NCBI GenBank assembly: GCA_900545955.1
Contig: URAU01000012.1
Coordinates: 1-64,000 of the forward strand
Length of the DNA: 64,000 nucleotides
Reading direction: 5' to 3'
Origin: an uncultured Porphyromonadaceae bacterium
GTDB taxonomy: Bacteria; Bacteroidota; Bacteroidia; Bacteroidales; Muribaculaceae
Shown: one piece after another, positions 17,045 through 26,415 of the stretch
How positions within the stretch are numbered: the stretch's first letter is position 1
How the letters are laid out: the number at the start of each line of letters is the position of its first letter
Program-made: the position numbers and the translations under genes
Notes under the pieces: model-generated
The model's input: only the letters and a program-made list of their open reading frames with translations
The model's database searches: none
Told to the model about the DNA's origin: nothing

Positions 17045-19675
17045 ATGAGGTCTGTATTTTTGCTCATATTTCTGTTTACGGTTGCGTTCTGTGGCATGGC
17101 GGAGAGCCGCGTCACCGACCGGCTGGGTATTCGCGACGGACTTTCCAACAACTTCGTGACGGACATAGCCCAGGATGGCTACGGCTTTCTCTGGATTGCA
17201 ACCGACAATGGACTGAACCGCTTCGACGGCGAGCGTTTTATAGTCTTCGACGAGAAAGACAAATCCCTCAAGGGTAACTCCATCGATGCAATCTATTACG
17301 ATGATGTGGCCGGATACATCTGGGTCGGCACGAAAAAAGGTGTTAACATAATCGACTGCCGCACGCTTCGCAACGTAGACCTCCAGATACCGGCGGAGAT
17401 AGCCGGCTATGGTGTGGCAGACTTCACCCCTGACAGCGACGGGGGAATCTATCTCCTTGGCAAATACGGATTCATAGCTCACTTCGACCGCAAACAGGCG
17501 TGCTGGCACATATTCCGGGAGACTGACTTCAAGGGGCTGGTCATGTCGATGTTCAGCGCCGCCACAACTCCCGACGGCCTGCTGGCCGCAGGCCAGGAAA
17601 ACTATGGGCTGAGCCTCATCGACATTAAAAAGCAGACATTCGAAAATCATATGCACAACCCCGGGCAAACCGGCTCACTCCCCGGCAACAACGTCAGGAG
17701 CCTGCTCGTAAGCCGCGACGGAAATCTGTATGTCGGCACGGAGCATGGGGCTGCCCGCTTCGACAGCACCAGCCGCACGTTTGCACCTGTGGAACTAAGC
17801 GACGTCCGGGGCCGGAGCACCGGCAACGGCAACATCACTTCGCTGACAGAACTCGCCGACGGAACGATACTCGCCTCTACCAGCGAGGTGGTGTTTCAGG
17901 ATTCTTTCGGCAACATATGGATCGGAACCGACGGTAAAGGACTGGAATTCATACCCTCCACTCCTCCCCTGCTTGAAAAAACAAGCACGAGCCCGGGATA
18001 TGTCGGATCCGGCTTTGTGGATAAGACCGGTATCCCCGCCGCAATCCTCCCAATGGTCCGCAACAAGACGGCGCGTATTGCCTCCATGGCGAGGATAGGA
18101 AGCGAATTACTTGTAAGCGTGGCGGACGACGGGATATTTTCCATCGACGAAAAGACCGGTACGGCGTCAAGGATTCCCACCCCTTATGAAAAGGATTTTG
18201 CCAACACCATCATCACCTCAGGCGACACCGTCGCCCTGCTTGGCACCCAGCGCGGGCTCTACGAATACCGCAACAGCATGTTGCACCGCAACGAAAAAAT
18301 CTCGGCGGCAACGGGGTATCTCGTGCCCAACGGAATACTGACCGCCCCTGACGGCCACCTTTGGGTCGGCACGTACGGCAACGGCATATTCATTTTCGAC
18401 AAAAACGACCGACAGCTCGCACATCTCACCACCGACACAGGTCTGGCCTCAAATGCCGTGAAGCAGCTGCTGCTGGATTCTCACAACCGGGTGTGGGTGG
18501 CCGCCCAGGATGGTCTTTCCGTAATCAGCGACTTCAGGCGTCACGGCGGCATCAGGAATTTCAATTACGACAACGGCCTACCCGACATCTCCATCCGTTC
18601 TCTCGTGGAAGACGCCGAGGGAAATATCTGGCTGGCAAGCAACAATCTTCTCTGCCGCTACAATGCTTCAGGCGACAGCATTGAATCGTTCGGCGGCCGG
18701 CTCAAACTTACCGAAAGCTCCTTCCTCGACCGCCAGGCCGCCCGAAGCGACGACGGCACCATCTATTTAGGTACTCTGGACGGCATATACGCATTCCACC
18801 CCGGGAACATCGACCGACGGAAGAAACACCCTGAGCTGAGGATTGTGGGATACGTGATTCCCGGAAGCGGGAAAGGTGAAGAAAACTCCGAAATAACACG
18901 CTACAATCCAGGGGCCACCATTGATATCCCCTACGGATGCCGCATGGTTAAAATTCTCTTCGCAGTTCCCGACTTTTCCATGCGTGGCAAAACCACCTAT
19001 TACTACCGCCTTGATGGAGAGTCCGACCGCTGGATGCCGCTGCCGGAGTCGCACGAACTGATGCTTGCCAACCTTTCCCCCGGCACCCATATGCTCGCAG
19101 TGCGCCCGGGACTCCCGGACAGCATATCGGGCGACCTGTCAGGCGAGCTGAAACTTGAGATTTCGGTGAAACGGCCATGGTGGCTCATGTGGTGGGCCAT
19201 AGCAGTCTATATTCTGCTCGGTGGCGCCATTGTGTGTCTGGTTCTTCGTTTTGGCCTCAACAGACGAAAAGAGGCCCCCTCCACCGGGACCACGGCAGAA
19301 ACCGTTAATGCCGGAAATGATACGACAGCCACGGCACCCGACTTGAGCCAGGTCGACCGGGAATTTCTCGACCATTTCACCTCGCTTGTAGAGCAGAACA
19401 TGGGGCGCGCGGATCTCGATATGGAATTCCTGCAGGCCGAGCTCGGCATGAGCCATTCCACACTCTACCGCCGTCTGAAAGCCCTCACCGGTATGTCGGG
19501 CAACGAATTTATCAGGAAATGTCGCCTCCGAAAAGGCCACGAAATGCTTTGCCAGGGTTTCAGCGTCTCTGAGACGGCCTACGCGTGCGGCTTCAGCGAC
19601 CCCGGCTATTTCCGCACATGCTTCAAGAGCGAATACGGCGTCGCCCCCTCCGAGCTGAAGAAAACATCCCGATAA
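17045..19675 (+). CDS. SusR-like membrane-spanning propeller regulator with AraC DNA-binding domain
   Basis: This 876-residue protein has a signal peptide, a long run of Reg_prop beta-propeller repeats (LWIATDNGLNRFDG, IWVGTKKGVNI, LWVGTYGNGIF, IWLASNN), a Y_Y_Y-type domain (about 622-690) and one membrane helix (about 712-736). An AraC/HTH_18 domain (about 774-873, with GMSHSTLYRRLKALTGMSGNEFIRKCRL) follows. Unlike hybrid two-component systems it has no HisKA, ATPase or receiver domain between membrane and DNA-binding parts. Ligand binding in the periplasm would signal straight to the cytoplasmic HTH, as in SusR. It is divergent from the GH95 gene, its likely target. Confidence 0.88.
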   Translation: MRSVFLLIFLFTVAFCGMAESRVTDRLGIRDGLSNNFVTDIAQDGYGFLWIATDNGLNRFDGERFIVFDEKDKSLKGNSIDAIYYDDVAGYIWVGTKKGVNIIDCRTLRNVDLQIPAEIAGYGVADFTPDSDGGIYLLGKYGFIAHFDRKQACWHIFRETDFKGLVMSMFSAATTPDGLLAAGQENYGLSLIDIKKQTFENHMHNPGQTGSLPGNNVRSLLVSRDGNLYVGTEHGAARFDSTSRTFAPVELSDVRGRSTGNGNITSLTELADGTILASTSEVVFQDSFGNIWIGTDGKGLEFIPSTPPLLEKTSTSPGYVGSGFVDKTGIPAAILPMVRNKTARIASMARIGSELLVSVADDGIFSIDEKTGTASRIPTPYEKDFANTIITSGDTVALLGTQRGLYEYRNSMLHRNEKISAATGYLVPNGILTAPDGHLWVGTYGNGIFIFDKNDRQLAHLTTDTGLASNAVKQLLLDSHNRVWVAAQDGLSVISDFRRHGGIRNFNYDNGLPDISIRSLVEDAEGNIWLASNNLLCRYNASGDSIESFGGRLKLTESSFLDRQAARSDDGTIYLGTLDGIYAFHPGNIDRRKKHPELRIVGYVIPGSGKGEENSEITRYNPGATIDIPYGCRMVKILFAVPDFSMRGKTTYYYRLDGESDRWMPLPESHELMLANLSPGTHMLAVRPGLPDSISGDLSGELKLEISVKRPWWLMWWAIAVYILLGGAIVCLVLRFGLNRRKEAPSTGTTAETVNAGNDTTATAPDLSQVDREFLDHFTSLVEQNMGRADLDMEFLQAELGMSHSTLYRRLKALTGMSGNEFIRKCRLRKGHEMLCQGFSVSETAYACGFSDPGYFRTCFKSEYGVAPSELKKTSR

Positions 19676-19716
19676 CAACTATAGCAGGCTAACAAACGTC
19701 ATTCACCATTTCCAAT

Positions 19717-20814
19717 ATGAGCAAACTGATTAAGACCGATGCCGAATACTCCCGCTGGATACAGGAGTTAAAAGAGCGATACCGACACAGCAAGATTAAG
19801 GCTGCGACGCAAGTAAACCGTGAGATGCTACGCTTCTACTGGTCTCTCGGTCGAGACATCGTGGCCCGTGATGCCGAGAATGTATATGGAAGTGGATTTT
19901 ATCGGAATCTCAGTCAGGATTTGAAGGTGGCCATACCGGAAGCCGAGGGCTTTTCCCGGCAGAGCCTGCAATACATGAAGAAGATGTATCTTCTTTATAA
20001 TGAAGCCTCTGTAAATCGCCCACAAGTTGTTGGCAATTCTGAAATTGAGAAATGCCAACAAGCTGTTGGCACTTCTCAGGGTATCGATGATGATATTATC
20101 TTTTCTGTGCCGTGGGGTCATCACTGTACTCTGATAGATAAATATTTCGAAGCTGGAGAAAGAGAAACCGCTCTCTTTTATGCTCACAAAGTTGTCGAAG
20201 AAGGGTGGTCAAGAAATGTTCTGAAATCATTTATTGACTCCAACCTACATCTGCGTCAAGGCAAAGCACTGACAAGTTTCTCTCGTTTATTGCCCGCTCC
20301 GGACAGCGACCTCGCCCAGGAACTGACAAAAGACCCGTATATCTTCGACTTCACCGAAATGACCGAGCCATACAAAGAGCGAGAACTAAAGCATGCTTTG
20401 ATGGCGAATATCTCTCGCTTCCTTCTTGAACTCGGTTCCGGATTTGCTTACGTCGGTGAAGAATACCGCCTTAAGGTAGGACACACGGAGCAATTCATTG
20501 ATTTGTTGTTCTATAACATAAAATTGCATGCCTATTGTGTTATTGAGGTGAAGACCGGCACATTCGGAGCCGGAGATATAGGACAACTCGGAACATACAT
20601 GACGGCAGTAAATCATATACTGAAAACCGAGCAGGACAACCCTACTATCGGCTTGTTGATATATAAGGATAAGGATAACGTGCTTGCCCAATATGCCCTC
20701 GAATCGTCGTCACAACCAATTGGTGTGGCGGAATTCCAGCTCACCAAATTCATTCCCGACGAATTCAAAAGTTCTCTGCCGTCAATAGAGGACATTGAAT
20801 TGGAGCTGAAATAA
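19717..20814 (+). CDS. DUF1016/YhcG-type PD-(D/E)xK nuclease
   Basis: This 365-residue protein has the DUF1016 N-terminal domain (RYRHSKIKAATQVNREMLRFYWSLGRDI and GFSRQSLQYMKKMYLLY) and a C-terminal nuclease domain in which Asp262 (QFIDLLFYN) and Glu277-Val-Lys279 (IEVKTG) form the PD-(D/E)xK core. Family members occur near restriction and defence genes and in some phage-related loci. No methylase or specificity subunit lies nearby, so this copy is solitary. It starts 41 bases after the regulator gene. Function beyond DNA cleavage is not established here. Confidence 0.9.
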   Translation: MSKLIKTDAEYSRWIQELKERYRHSKIKAATQVNREMLRFYWSLGRDIVARDAENVYGSGFYRNLSQDLKVAIPEAEGFSRQSLQYMKKMYLLYNEASVNRPQVVGNSEIEKCQQAVGTSQGIDDDIIFSVPWGHHCTLIDKYFEAGERETALFYAHKVVEEGWSRNVLKSFIDSNLHLRQGKALTSFSRLLPAPDSDLAQELTKDPYIFDFTEMTEPYKERELKHALMANISRFLLELGSGFAYVGEEYRLKVGHTEQFIDLLFYNIKLHAYCVIEVKTGTFGAGDIGQLGTYMTAVNHILKTEQDNPTIGLLIYKDKDNVLAQYALESSSQPIGVAEFQLTKFIPDEFKSSLPSIEDIELELK

Positions 20815-20884
20815 AAGGGCTTTCTCTGTATTTTGTAATAAAAGATACGGGGTCTTGACGCTTGTGAGCAATGGCTCAGGGGGG

Positions 20885-20909
20885 CGCACCCCTCTGGAGG
20901 GTGCGTTTT
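20885..20909 (+). terminator. Terminator downstream of the DUF1016 gene
   Basis: CGCACCC and GGGTGCG form a 7-base stem with loop CTCTGGA and a following TTTT. Confidence 0.7.
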
Positions 20910-20960
20910 AGGCAGTTTCGGTTTCCAGCCGTCATGCAGTTGGTCTACCACCGGGAGAGG

Positions 20961-20995
20961 GCAAAAGCGGCCGGGGCGAGGCGCCTCGGCCGCTT
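20961..20995 (-). terminator. Terminator of the - strand FN3 lipoprotein gene
   Basis: A long GC-rich stem (AAGCGGCCG..GGCG, loop AGG, CGCC..CGGCCGCTT, 20965-20995) is followed on the minus strand by TTTTG. A second palindrome, GCGCCGGCAGGC-TATA-GCCTCCGGCGC with its arms at 21039-21050 and 21055-21065, lies just after the stop codon. Confidence 0.7.
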
Positions 20996-21078
20996 CCATC
21001 GTACCTAAAACAAATTACACTCAGTAGTGTGGGCGCCCGCGCCGGCAGGCTATAGCCTCCGGCGCAAGCGGTCTGGAA

Positions 21079-22086
21079 TCATTCGGCTATATATGTATAG
21101 AAGTATTTTTCCTCGTCGGATCCGTAAAGTTTATGCTCCACGCTTACGCAACCGTTGGAATCGAACTCGAAGGTAAACGACGATCCGGTCGACGAATAAT
21201 CCCACTGGTTGGAAGTATGGAGATTGGTGCATGCCTTGCCGAAAAGTCCGGTCTCCACCAGCCAGCGGCTGGCTCCGATTCCCTCGGCGGCGATTGCATG
21301 CACGCCGCCAACGTTGAGGTTGCTGTCGTAGGTATGGATTTTCCAGACTTCGTTGCCGTCCTGGAATTTGCTCCACTGCATTATATTCCCGTTCTCAATC
21401 TGAACGTTGCAGACCACATTACCATCCTTGTAGACCTGAATCAGGTATCCGTCGGCATCGTAGATGTAGTCGTAGGTCTTGGAGCCGTCGACGAGCGTTG
21501 CGACGTAACCCTTGTCGTTGAGGGTTATGGTATACTCGTTCTTGCCGGTTACCTGGAGGTTGGTTCCGCTATAGGCAAAATTCCATTCGCGGTCGAGGGC
21601 GCCTTCGGCTGTACCGTCGACAGTGCGGTATATGCGTTTCACGGTCCAGTCGGGATTATACTCGTAGAACCAGCGGTCCCAGTCGTCGGCGAACGTAGCA
21701 ACATGGTAGACGGCACGCGCCTGCACCTTTTCGAGGGTGGTGAACTTTATGGTCGTATACTCCGAATCCTCGAAATACTCTGAATAATCGCGACGAGCCT
21801 TCACCTTGAATGTATAGGTGGTCTCGGGAGTGAGCCCTTCGAGAGTGACGGTCGGCTCATAGGTCATCATTTCAGGACCGTTGTTCACAGTGTATACATA
21901 CATGTTGGCGTTGGCGCATTTCTTCCAGGAGAGCGTCGCCGAGTTCGAAGTGAGCTGCGGAGCCTGCATCATCGGGGTCTCAAGCACGTTTTTGTCGGGA
22001 TGGTCGGGATCGTCGCTGCAAGATGTGGCCGTAAAACCAAAAGCCACTGCGGCGGCCATGGCCAGCCAGAGAGCAGATTTTTTCAT
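21079..22086 (-). CDS. Lipoprotein with fibronectin type III domain
   Basis: This 335-residue protein has a lipoprotein signal (FTATSC, Cys23) followed by SDDPDHPD. It then has a fibronectin type III domain at about 38-117 (PQLTSNSATLSWKKCANANMYVYTV...LEGLTPETTYTFKVKARR). The C-terminal 200 residues show repeated beta-hairpins such as YDYIYDADGYLIQVYKDGNV and FTFEFDSNGCVSVEHKL, as in DUF4595-like surface proteins. It lies 49 bases downstream of the sugar transporter gene on the same strand and may be the last gene of the utilisation operon. Substrate binding at the surface is plausible but unproven. Confidence 0.78.
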   Translation of the reverse strand: MKKSALWLAMAAAVAFGFTATSCSDDPDHPDKNVLETPMMQAPQLTSNSATLSWKKCANANMYVYTVNNGPEMMTYEPTVTLEGLTPETTYTFKVKARRDYSEYFEDSEYTTIKFTTLEKVQARAVYHVATFADDWDRWFYEYNPDWTVKRIYRTVDGTAEGALDREWNFAYSGTNLQVTGKNEYTITLNDKGYVATLVDGSKTYDYIYDADGYLIQVYKDGNVVCNVQIENGNIMQWSKFQDGNEVWKIHTYDSNLNVGGVHAIAAEGIGASRWLVETGLFGKACTNLHTSNQWDYSSTGSSFTFEFDSNGCVSVEHKLYGSDEEKYFYTYIAE

Positions 22087-22135
22087 AATGTTATTCAGGT
22101 TATAAGATTAAAGTAAGTTGATTATTTGCAATTAT

Positions 22136-23149
22136 TCAGTTACCGGCCCATACTATCATTGCCAGACCGGCGAGGAAGAGTACGAACATGGCAGCGAGCA
22201 GTTTGCTGACTACCGCTGGTGCTCCTTTGAATTCTTTCCAGATGAACACGCCCCAGATAGCGGCGATCATCGGTGCTCCCTGACCGAGGGCATAGCTTAC
22301 GGCCGGACCGGCTTCGCCGGAGGCGATGTAGCTGAAGGCTGTTCCCAGCCCCCAGATGGCGCCCCCGAGCATGCCGCAGAGGTGGGTGGAAACCGAACCC
22401 TTGAAATATGCTCCGTAGCCCACGGGCTGCCCCGTGAAGGGGAAACGCATGGCAAGCGTATTGAACACGAAGTTGCTAAGCAGCACACCGATGGAGAAAA
22501 TGAAGATGGCGCCGTAGGGGGTAAGCATACCGGGCTGAGGATTAGCGAAATCAGTCACGTCCATACCCATCACCACAAAGCGGTAGAAGAGCGACATGAG
22601 CACACCGGCGATGAGGGCAATGATGATGCCTTTGCGGCGAACGCTCTGCGAGTCGCCCTCGCCCGAACGCGGCATCTTTCCTGAAGCCACGCCGTTGCAG
22701 ATTATGGCGATAACCACCAATGCCACTCCGCCGAACAGCAGATAGGGATTGCCTGCGGGCACTCCGATATAGTTCACTATCACGCCGAGCACAAGGGCCA
22801 GACCCACACCGAGCGGGAAGGCCACCGCCATGCCGGCCAGCGAGATGGAAGCAGAAAGCAGGATGTTGGATGCATTGAAAATCACACCACCGAGAATCAC
22901 CCAGCCGATGGCCGAGCCGGATGCCTGGGCGAGATCCTCGCAGAAGGGGCGTCCCTCGGCGCCATGGCTTCCCATGGTCAGGCCGAGAAGCACGGTGAAG
23001 AGCACCATGCCTATCACATAATCCCAATAGAAGAGTTCGTAGCGCCAGTTTTTCGATACCAGCTTCTGGGTGTTGCCCCATGAGCCCCAGCAGATCATGG
23101 TGACGATGCAGAACACCACGGCCAGAGCATAATTGGTTACTGTAAACAT
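22136..23149 (-). CDS. GRP-family sugar transporter (ribose/glucose uptake type)
   Basis: This 337-residue protein has ten membrane segments and matches the glucose/ribose porter (GRP) family in the drug/metabolite transporter superfamily. The N-terminus has MICWGSWGNTQKL, the middle ILGGVIFNASNILLSASISLAGMAVAFPLGVGLALVLG, and the end YALGQGAPMIAAIWGVFIWKEF. These are proton- or ion-coupled inner membrane importers. With a ribokinase at the other end of the operon, ribose is the best-supported substrate, parallel to RusT of the Bacteroides ribose locus. Rhamnose or another monosaccharide cannot be excluded. Confidence 0.88.
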   Translation of the reverse strand: MFTVTNYALAVVFCIVTMICWGSWGNTQKLVSKNWRYELFYWDYVIGMVLFTVLLGLTMGSHGAEGRPFCEDLAQASGSAIGWVILGGVIFNASNILLSASISLAGMAVAFPLGVGLALVLGVIVNYIGVPAGNPYLLFGGVALVVIAIICNGVASGKMPRSGEGDSQSVRRKGIIIALIAGVLMSLFYRFVVMGMDVTDFANPQPGMLTPYGAIFIFSIGVLLSNFVFNTLAMRFPFTGQPVGYGAYFKGSVSTHLCGMLGGAIWGLGTAFSYIASGEAGPAVSYALGQGAPMIAAIWGVFIWKEFKGAPAVVSKLLAAMFVLFLAGLAMIVWAGN

Positions 23150-23186
23150 AGAAGTATTAAAGATTTAAGATTTGATAATTCATTTT

Positions 23187-24674
23187 TCAGATATGGAACC
23201 GCGAGTCGATATATTTCAGCCACTCCTCCCATTGCGGAAGCAAAGCGCCGGGAGTCGTGTCGGCTACACGGTAACGGTGGGAAAGATCCATCTCGCGCAG
23301 AAGCACATGGAGGTCGGAGGCGAAGGCGTATCCGGGATTCGCGGGCGTCTGCGAAAGCCATAGGCGCGGATAGCGGCCATGCTGTTTGAGCCGCCGGGCG
23401 AACTCACCGGCATCCACGGCGCCGGCTTGAGGCTCACACAATACAATTGCCGTATAGGTAGGTTCAGTAGCTATATCTGACGCTGCCCGGGAGCAATCGG
23501 TACCTACCTCGACGAGAGCGCGCATGCGGCGCGAGGCGCGAAGCGCCGGAGAGGCCTTCTCTATCATGCCTGTGGAGTCGTTTTCTCCAAGAAAGCATAT
23601 CGCCATGGGGCGTATGGCACCTTCAGCTGTAAGAACAGTCGCACGGCGAGCCAAAGCTTCCCGCTCTGAATCTTTTAGCGCACCGCGCACGTAGACAACC
23701 GGATAACGACGGTCGGACCCGGCTGCCGCCTTCGGCAAATATAGCACCGAGTTCTGCATATGGATTGGAGAGGTTATTTCGGGCTTCACTTCGGAAAGCC
23801 CCATGCCCGGATACAACTCCCTGAGAGCCTGAAGCAACGCCGGATTCCAGCAATCGAAGTCGTGGCCGCCTCCGCGCACACGGTATGTGTGGGCGATACC
23901 CCGCTCCGCCATGCGGCGGTGAATCTGCTCGGCCGATTCGGCGAGCGAATTCTCGCGGTCGCCGATATCAATAATGAGGTTCATGCCGGCGAGTTCGGAA
24001 GGAGCTATCGTATCGATGATATGATATGGGGAACGCGCACGGTAATAGGGAGTAATTCGGTCGGTGCCCTTGCGGCCGATGCCGTCGAAGGTGCGTCCCC
24101 ACTGCTTCTCCCACTCTTCCTGAGGGCCTTCGAAAGCATAGACGCTGTCGGTGCGCATCGAAGGAGAGAGGGCGATTATCGAGCCGAAGCAGTCGCGGTT
24201 GCGCAGGCCGAGCGTAAGCGCCCCGAAGCCACCCATCGAGAAGCCTCCGATCAGGCGATCCTTGAGATCGATGCTCACGGGATATTTCCGCTCGATTTCA
24301 GGCATCAGCTCCTCGAGAAACATCCGCTCGTAGGGCATCGAGCCGTCGGCGGCGTCGGAATAGTAACTGAGATACCCGTCGGGCATCACGACCACCATCG
24401 GGCCGACCTCGCCGCGCTGTATCATCGAGGCCACGTCGGTATATTCGAGCCACGAACTGCAGTCGCCTCCGATTCCATGCAGCAGGTAAAGCACCGGAAA
24501 GCGCTCGCCCTCCGCGCCCTGCGGCACGATGACCGAGTAGCGCACGTCGCGCCCCAGAAGGTCGCTGCGCAGCGTCAGCCCCTCGGTCTCTACAGGTCGT
24601 GGCACAGCGGCCATGGCGGCGAGAGCGGAAGCCAGAGCAAGCAGAAGAAGTGCTATGTGGCGTAATATCTTCAT
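23187..24674 (-). CDS. Secreted CE1-like esterase with degenerate second domain
   Basis: This 495-residue protein has a Sec signal peptide (1-23). The N-terminal alpha/beta hydrolase domain has FPVLYLLHGIGGD, the nucleophile motif GFSMGG (Ser146), acid candidates in IIDIGDRE (236-239) and the catalytic GGGHDFDCW (His271). This is the esterase D/feruloyl-esterase-like family. Residues about 295-495 resemble a second copy (SVLYLPKA...RYPVVYVRGA, then LSHRYRVADTT) that has lost Ser and His. It lies three bases from the paralogous esterase gene upstream. Removing acyl groups or ester links from the target substrate is inferred. Confidence 0.85.
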   Translation of the reverse strand: MKILRHIALLLLALASALAAMAAVPRPVETEGLTLRSDLLGRDVRYSVIVPQGAEGERFPVLYLLHGIGGDCSSWLEYTDVASMIQRGEVGPMVVVMPDGYLSYYSDAADGSMPYERMFLEELMPEIERKYPVSIDLKDRLIGGFSMGGFGALTLGLRNRDCFGSIIALSPSMRTDSVYAFEGPQEEWEKQWGRTFDGIGRKGTDRITPYYRARSPYHIIDTIAPSELAGMNLIIDIGDRENSLAESAEQIHRRMAERGIAHTYRVRGGGHDFDCWNPALLQALRELYPGMGLSEVKPEITSPIHMQNSVLYLPKAAAGSDRRYPVVYVRGALKDSEREALARRATVLTAEGAIRPMAICFLGENDSTGMIEKASPALRASRRMRALVEVGTDCSRAASDIATEPTYTAIVLCEPQAGAVDAGEFARRLKQHGRYPRLWLSQTPANPGYAFASDLHVLLREMDLSHRYRVADTTPGALLPQWEEWLKYIDSRFHI

Positions 24675-24677
24675 ATC

Positions 24678-26282
24678 TTATCTTATTGGCAATGTATTGA
24701 AGATAAACTGACCGAGAGCCGAAATGCCGTGGGATGTACAATCGGAGGAGACAACACCGTTGCGAACGCGATATTCAACCTTTGCTTCCGCATCGCGAAG
24801 CGCGCAGAAGAGATTGAACATAGCCCGATGGTTGGCTCCCATATCCGATATATCAAGAACATACTGCGCAGCCCCGAATGTGGCGCCGGAACCGGCTGCG
24901 AGATTTGAGTCATACAGATATACCCCTGCAAACGGACGCCCGGAGACGGCAAGCGGACCGACTACCCGAAGATTGTCGCCCAAACCCATCAGATGGCGGT
25001 TTGCGTCGGCAACAGCGACTCCGAGCGTTCCCTCCACGGCGGCGAAAACAGCATCGGCGCCGACCGCGGCAACATCTGCCGAATTTACTACCGCAACGGC
25101 AGCATTTTTTACCTGAAGCGACTGAGTCAGCAGCGACGCTACCCCGGCAGCATCGGGAGCCGGCACACCTTCGCCGATCTCAACATATACAATATGTGTA
25201 TTCGAGTTTGATTTCAGGCCGTTGCCCTTGAAAAGACTAATCTGGCAGGGAGCGTCGGACACATTAATAAATTCCGGAGTTGCGCCCCCGGCAGGATTAA
25301 CCGGGGTTATGTCGGGATAAGACGCGCCGTCGCATGCCGCCTTGAAAACCGCAAGGCCTTCGCGCAGACCTTCGCGCCAGTAGGAGGTGGTGTGTGCACC
25401 GTTGCGCACGCGGAATTCGTGGTCGATTCCCTTGTCGCGCAGCAGGCAGTGGAGTTCGCCGCTGCCCGCATAGAGGCGCTCCTCGTCGTCGCCGCAGTCT
25501 ACATACCACTTTTGCGATGCGAAAGCCGAAGGCTGATTGTCGGCGAAGAAATGCAACGGGCAGAGACTGAGATAGTGAGGCGTAAGGCGTGCGTCTCCGG
25601 TGGTGCCACGGCCGCCGAAAATGTCGCCCCACTGGCTGTCCCAGCCGCCGAGCGTGCGGTATTGCGCGTCGGTATTCATCGAGGGGGAAAGCGAAATGCA
25701 GGTGCCGAACACCGAGGCGTTCTTACCGGCCATGGCCAGCGCCCCGAAACCGCCCATCGAATAGCCTGCAACCGCGCGGTAGCGTGCCGAAGGACGAGTG
25801 GGGAGCATCCGGTCGATCATCGGAACGAGCTCATCCACCAGCATGTCCATATAATTGAATCCGCCGTCGTAGCGGTTTACATAGTAGGAGTTCCAGCCCT
25901 GTGGAATCACGTAGATAACCGGACCGGTCTGCCCGGCCGTGCGGGCCTGGGCGTCGACATTCTGTATGTCGAAATGACCGGGACCCCATGCCTCGGGAGT
26001 ATCGCCATAGCCATGCAGCAGATAGACAACGGGAAATGTAGCGCCGCTGCCGCTAAGATATTCCTGCGGCACAAGCACGCTGTAGCTCACCTGGCGGCCG
26101 AGCTTGGCGCTCTGCATAGTCTGCCCTGGATTCCAGCGTGTGGTATAAATTACGCGACCACCCGGCGAGGGTGTGGGGGTGGGCGTCGGGGCAGGTGTCG
26201 GGTCGTCGTCGCCCCCACAGGAAGTCAGAGCGGCACCCAAAGCCAGAAAAGAGCAGATGAAAAGAATTTTCAGACGTTTCAT
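24678..26282 (-). CDS. Lipoprotein CE1-like esterase, paralogue of the next gene
   Basis: This 534-residue protein has a lipoprotein signal (AALTSC, Cys22), an acidic export stretch GGDDD and a Pro/Thr-rich linker (PTPAPTPTPTPSP). The alpha/beta hydrolase domain has FPVVYLLHGYGD, GYSMGG (nucleophile Ser175), VDCGDDEE and NGAHTTSYW (His297). The last 180 residues again look like a decayed esterase copy ending VEYRVRNGVVSSDC. The surface lipoprotein and the periplasmic paralogue next door suggest two deacylation steps in two places. The ester bond attacked is unknown. Confidence 0.85.
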   Translation of the reverse strand: MKRLKILFICSFLALGAALTSCGGDDDPTPAPTPTPTPSPGGRVIYTTRWNPGQTMQSAKLGRQVSYSVLVPQEYLSGSGATFPVVYLLHGYGDTPEAWGPGHFDIQNVDAQARTAGQTGPVIYVIPQGWNSYYVNRYDGGFNYMDMLVDELVPMIDRMLPTRPSARYRAVAGYSMGGFGALAMAGKNASVFGTCISLSPSMNTDAQYRTLGGWDSQWGDIFGGRGTTGDARLTPHYLSLCPLHFFADNQPSAFASQKWYVDCGDDEERLYAGSGELHCLLRDKGIDHEFRVRNGAHTTSYWREGLREGLAVFKAACDGASYPDITPVNPAGGATPEFINVSDAPCQISLFKGNGLKSNSNTHIVYVEIGEGVPAPDAAGVASLLTQSLQVKNAAVAVVNSADVAAVGADAVFAAVEGTLGVAVADANRHLMGLGDNLRVVGPLAVSGRPFAGVYLYDSNLAAGSGATFGAAQYVLDISDMGANHRAMFNLFCALRDAEAKVEYRVRNGVVSSDCTSHGISALGQFIFNTLPIR

Positions 26283-26415
26283 TTTGATGACCGGTATGAA
26301 TTTGTTTCAGTATATTGGTAATTGATAATCTGAAAGAGGCCGCCCTGCATGCGCTTGGAGTCAACAACAGAGCAAAATAACTTCTCAACGCCGACGGGCG
26401 GCCTCCGATAGGTCT

